14,836 nucleotides of DNA, taken from assembly GCA_910583745.1 (NCBI GenBank), contig CAJTZC010000029.1, positions 1-14,836 of the forward strand, given 5' to 3'. The position numbers and the translations under genes were made by a program. Below the pieces are notes generated by a model that made no database searches, was not told the DNA's origin, and worked only from the letters and a program-made list of their open reading frames with translations. Of this stretch, positions 14,188 through 14,836 are shown piece by piece. This stretch comes from an uncultured Bacilli bacterium. Lineage in GTDB: Bacteria > Bacillota_I > Bacilli_A > RF39 > UBA660. How positions within the stretch are numbered: position 1 is the first letter of the stretch; the number at the start of each line of letters is the position of its first letter.

Positions 14188-14250
14188 GGTCCGGATAAAA
14201 CACAAGGTCCGGATAAAACACAAGGTCCGGATAAAACACAAGGTCCGGAT
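14188..14250 (+). repeat. Tandem repeat, 18-bp unit, three full copies plus half a copy
   Basis: The unit GGTCCGGATAAAACACAA occurs without any mismatch at 14188-14205, 14206-14223 and 14224-14241, followed by GGTCCGGAT at 14242-14250. Each copy contains the palindrome TCCGGA. The copies are directly adjacent with no spacers, so this is not a CRISPR array. The array lies in the predicted 5' leader of the gene at 14275. Confidence 0.95.
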
Positions 14251-14272
14251 ATATAGAAAGAGGGACCTTTTT
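14240..14272 (+). promoter_or_regulatory. Terminator-like hairpin overlapping the ribosome binding site
   Basis: AAGGTCC (14240-14246) pairs with GGACCTT (14263-14269), followed by a run of five T. This has the shape of an intrinsic terminator, but the right arm overlaps the GAGGG Shine-Dalgarno (14260-14264) of the GTG at 14275. Any of the four upstream GGTCC copies could compete for the same right arm. It may act as an attenuator or as a ribosome binding site sequestrator. Confidence 0.5.
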
Positions 14273-14274
14273 GC

Positions 14275-14836
14275 GTGGAAAAAAATAGAAAAAAAGAACT
14301 AAATAAGAAAGCAATATTCGTAGGTCTTGTGATCTTTATTACAGCGGTAATGATAGGAATTAGTTATGCTTTCTTTCATATTCCAGTGGAAAAAGAAGAA
14401 GAAAAGATAGTTTTAAAATCGGGCGATTTAGCTCTGACGTTCAGAGATAACGATGAAACTGTAGAAAATACAGATAAAACTTGGAACTTTGGGGATACAA
14501 TCGAGAAAGAATTAGTCATCGAAAACACAGGAACGAGAGCTGCGTATGCGAAAATAAGTTGGGATGATTTAATCAATACTTATTTAGCAGAGTCTTTAAC
14601 TTATATTTTAGAAGAGAAAAGCGATGATACGGGTGCACAGTGGAGGCAGGTAGAGACTGCAAACATAAATGTTCCTCGAAGTGAATCTTCTTCTGCTCAA
14701 CTTTTAGCAGACCACTTACTTATTCCAGCAGGCCACACCTATATATACAGATTAAAAATTACATTTGAAAACCTAGAAGATATAGACCAAACAGAAGATA
14801 TAAATGCCAAATTTATTACTAAATTCACAATAGACC
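14275..14836 (+). CDS. Membrane-anchored surface protein, TasA/camelysin-like, partial at the 3' side
   Basis: An open frame from GTG at 14275 that runs off the window end (187 residues seen). The start is preceded by AAAGAGGG at proper distance. Residues 1-12 are strongly basic (EKNRKKELNKK). Residues about 13-34 form a hydrophobic segment ending GISYAFF, a signal-anchor or SipW-type signal. The rest is polar and beta-rich, with a short acidic stretch (EKEEEK) then KSGDLALTFRDN and FGDTIEKELVIENTGTRAAY. The pattern of a strand that starts SGDLAL and an ENTGT strand recalls TasA/camelysin-type exported beta-sandwich proteins, which are numerous in gut Bacilli. That assignment is from memory of the pattern and is tentative. 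The gene has its own promoter and the repeat-bearing leader. The C-terminal end lies beyond the window, so any anchor or further domain cannot be judged. Confidence 0.7.
   Translation, partial: MEKNRKKELNKKAIFVGLVIFITAVMIGISYAFFHIPVEKEEEKIVLKSGDLALTFRDNDETVENTDKTWNFGDTIEKELVIENTGTRAAYAKISWDDLINTYLAESLTYILEEKSDDTGAQWRQVETANINVPRSESSSAQLLADHLLIPAGHTYIYRLKITFENLEDIDQTEDINAKFITKFTID

Noticed and set aside
14188..14250. Possible CRISPR array
   Set aside because: The 18-bp units are directly adjacent with no spacers and no cas genes are nearby; it is a simple tandem repeat.

Overview
The window is low-GC bacterial DNA from a Gram-positive lineage. The best guess is a gut-associated member of the Bacilli near the Mollicutes/RF39/Erysipelotrichales boundary. 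This rests on the Firmicutes-type long S12 (137 aa), the mollicute-like EF-Tu and oligoribonuclease sequences, AGA-rich arginine codons, strong purine-rich ribosome binding sites, and promoters close to TTGACA-17-TATAAT with frequent TG-extended -10 boxes. Tryptophan is encoded by TGG and at least one gene ends in TGA, so the standard bacterial code (11) fits better than the Mycoplasma code. The taxonomy is inference; no 16S gene is present. Every gene is on the + strand.

Layout. Bases 1-130 hold the terminator of an upstream gene and a promoter. 131-2056 is a 641-aa protein of unknown function with two similar alpha/beta modules. 2087-4713 is a lysS-tmk-orf113 operon with a canonical promoter and terminator. 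4716-4923 holds a perfect inverted repeat and an apparent internally deleted remnant of an AAA/DUF4143 ATPase. 4933-6211 is a promoter-to-terminator unit with two overlapping frames that share a homologous domain; it is either one frameshifted two-domain gene or a diverged pair. 6241-10701 is the str operon: rpsL, rpsG, fusA and tuf, with a long hairpin in the leader and a second promoter before tuf. It is not flanked by rpoBC or by the S10 ribosomal protein cluster. 10745-11646 holds a cysteine-rich YkgJ-type protein and a DUF1653 protein, each with its own promoter. 11648-13918 is ackA (acetate kinase) followed by an NrnA-type DHH phosphoesterase. 13919-14274 is a gene-free, structured stretch with a terminator, a possible folded element, a strong promoter and an 18-bp tandem repeat. 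It leads into a membrane-anchored surface protein that runs off the end of the window at 14275-14836.

Functionally this is mostly core housekeeping: lysyl-tRNA charging, dTMP phosphorylation, ribosomal decoding and translocation, ATP generation from acetyl phosphate, and nanoRNA/cyclic dinucleotide turnover. The most unusual signals lie inside the conserved genes. EF-G has lost the aspartate of its NKxD guanine-specificity motif (NKMG) and carries an aspartate in the neighbouring G5 motif. S12 has isoleucine in place of the near-invariant proline next to the hydroxylatable aspartate, a position where substitutions give streptomycin phenotypes in other bacteria. The other main candidate for undescribed biology is the repeat-bearing leader of the last gene, where each of four repeat copies can pair with the strand that overlaps the ribosome binding site.
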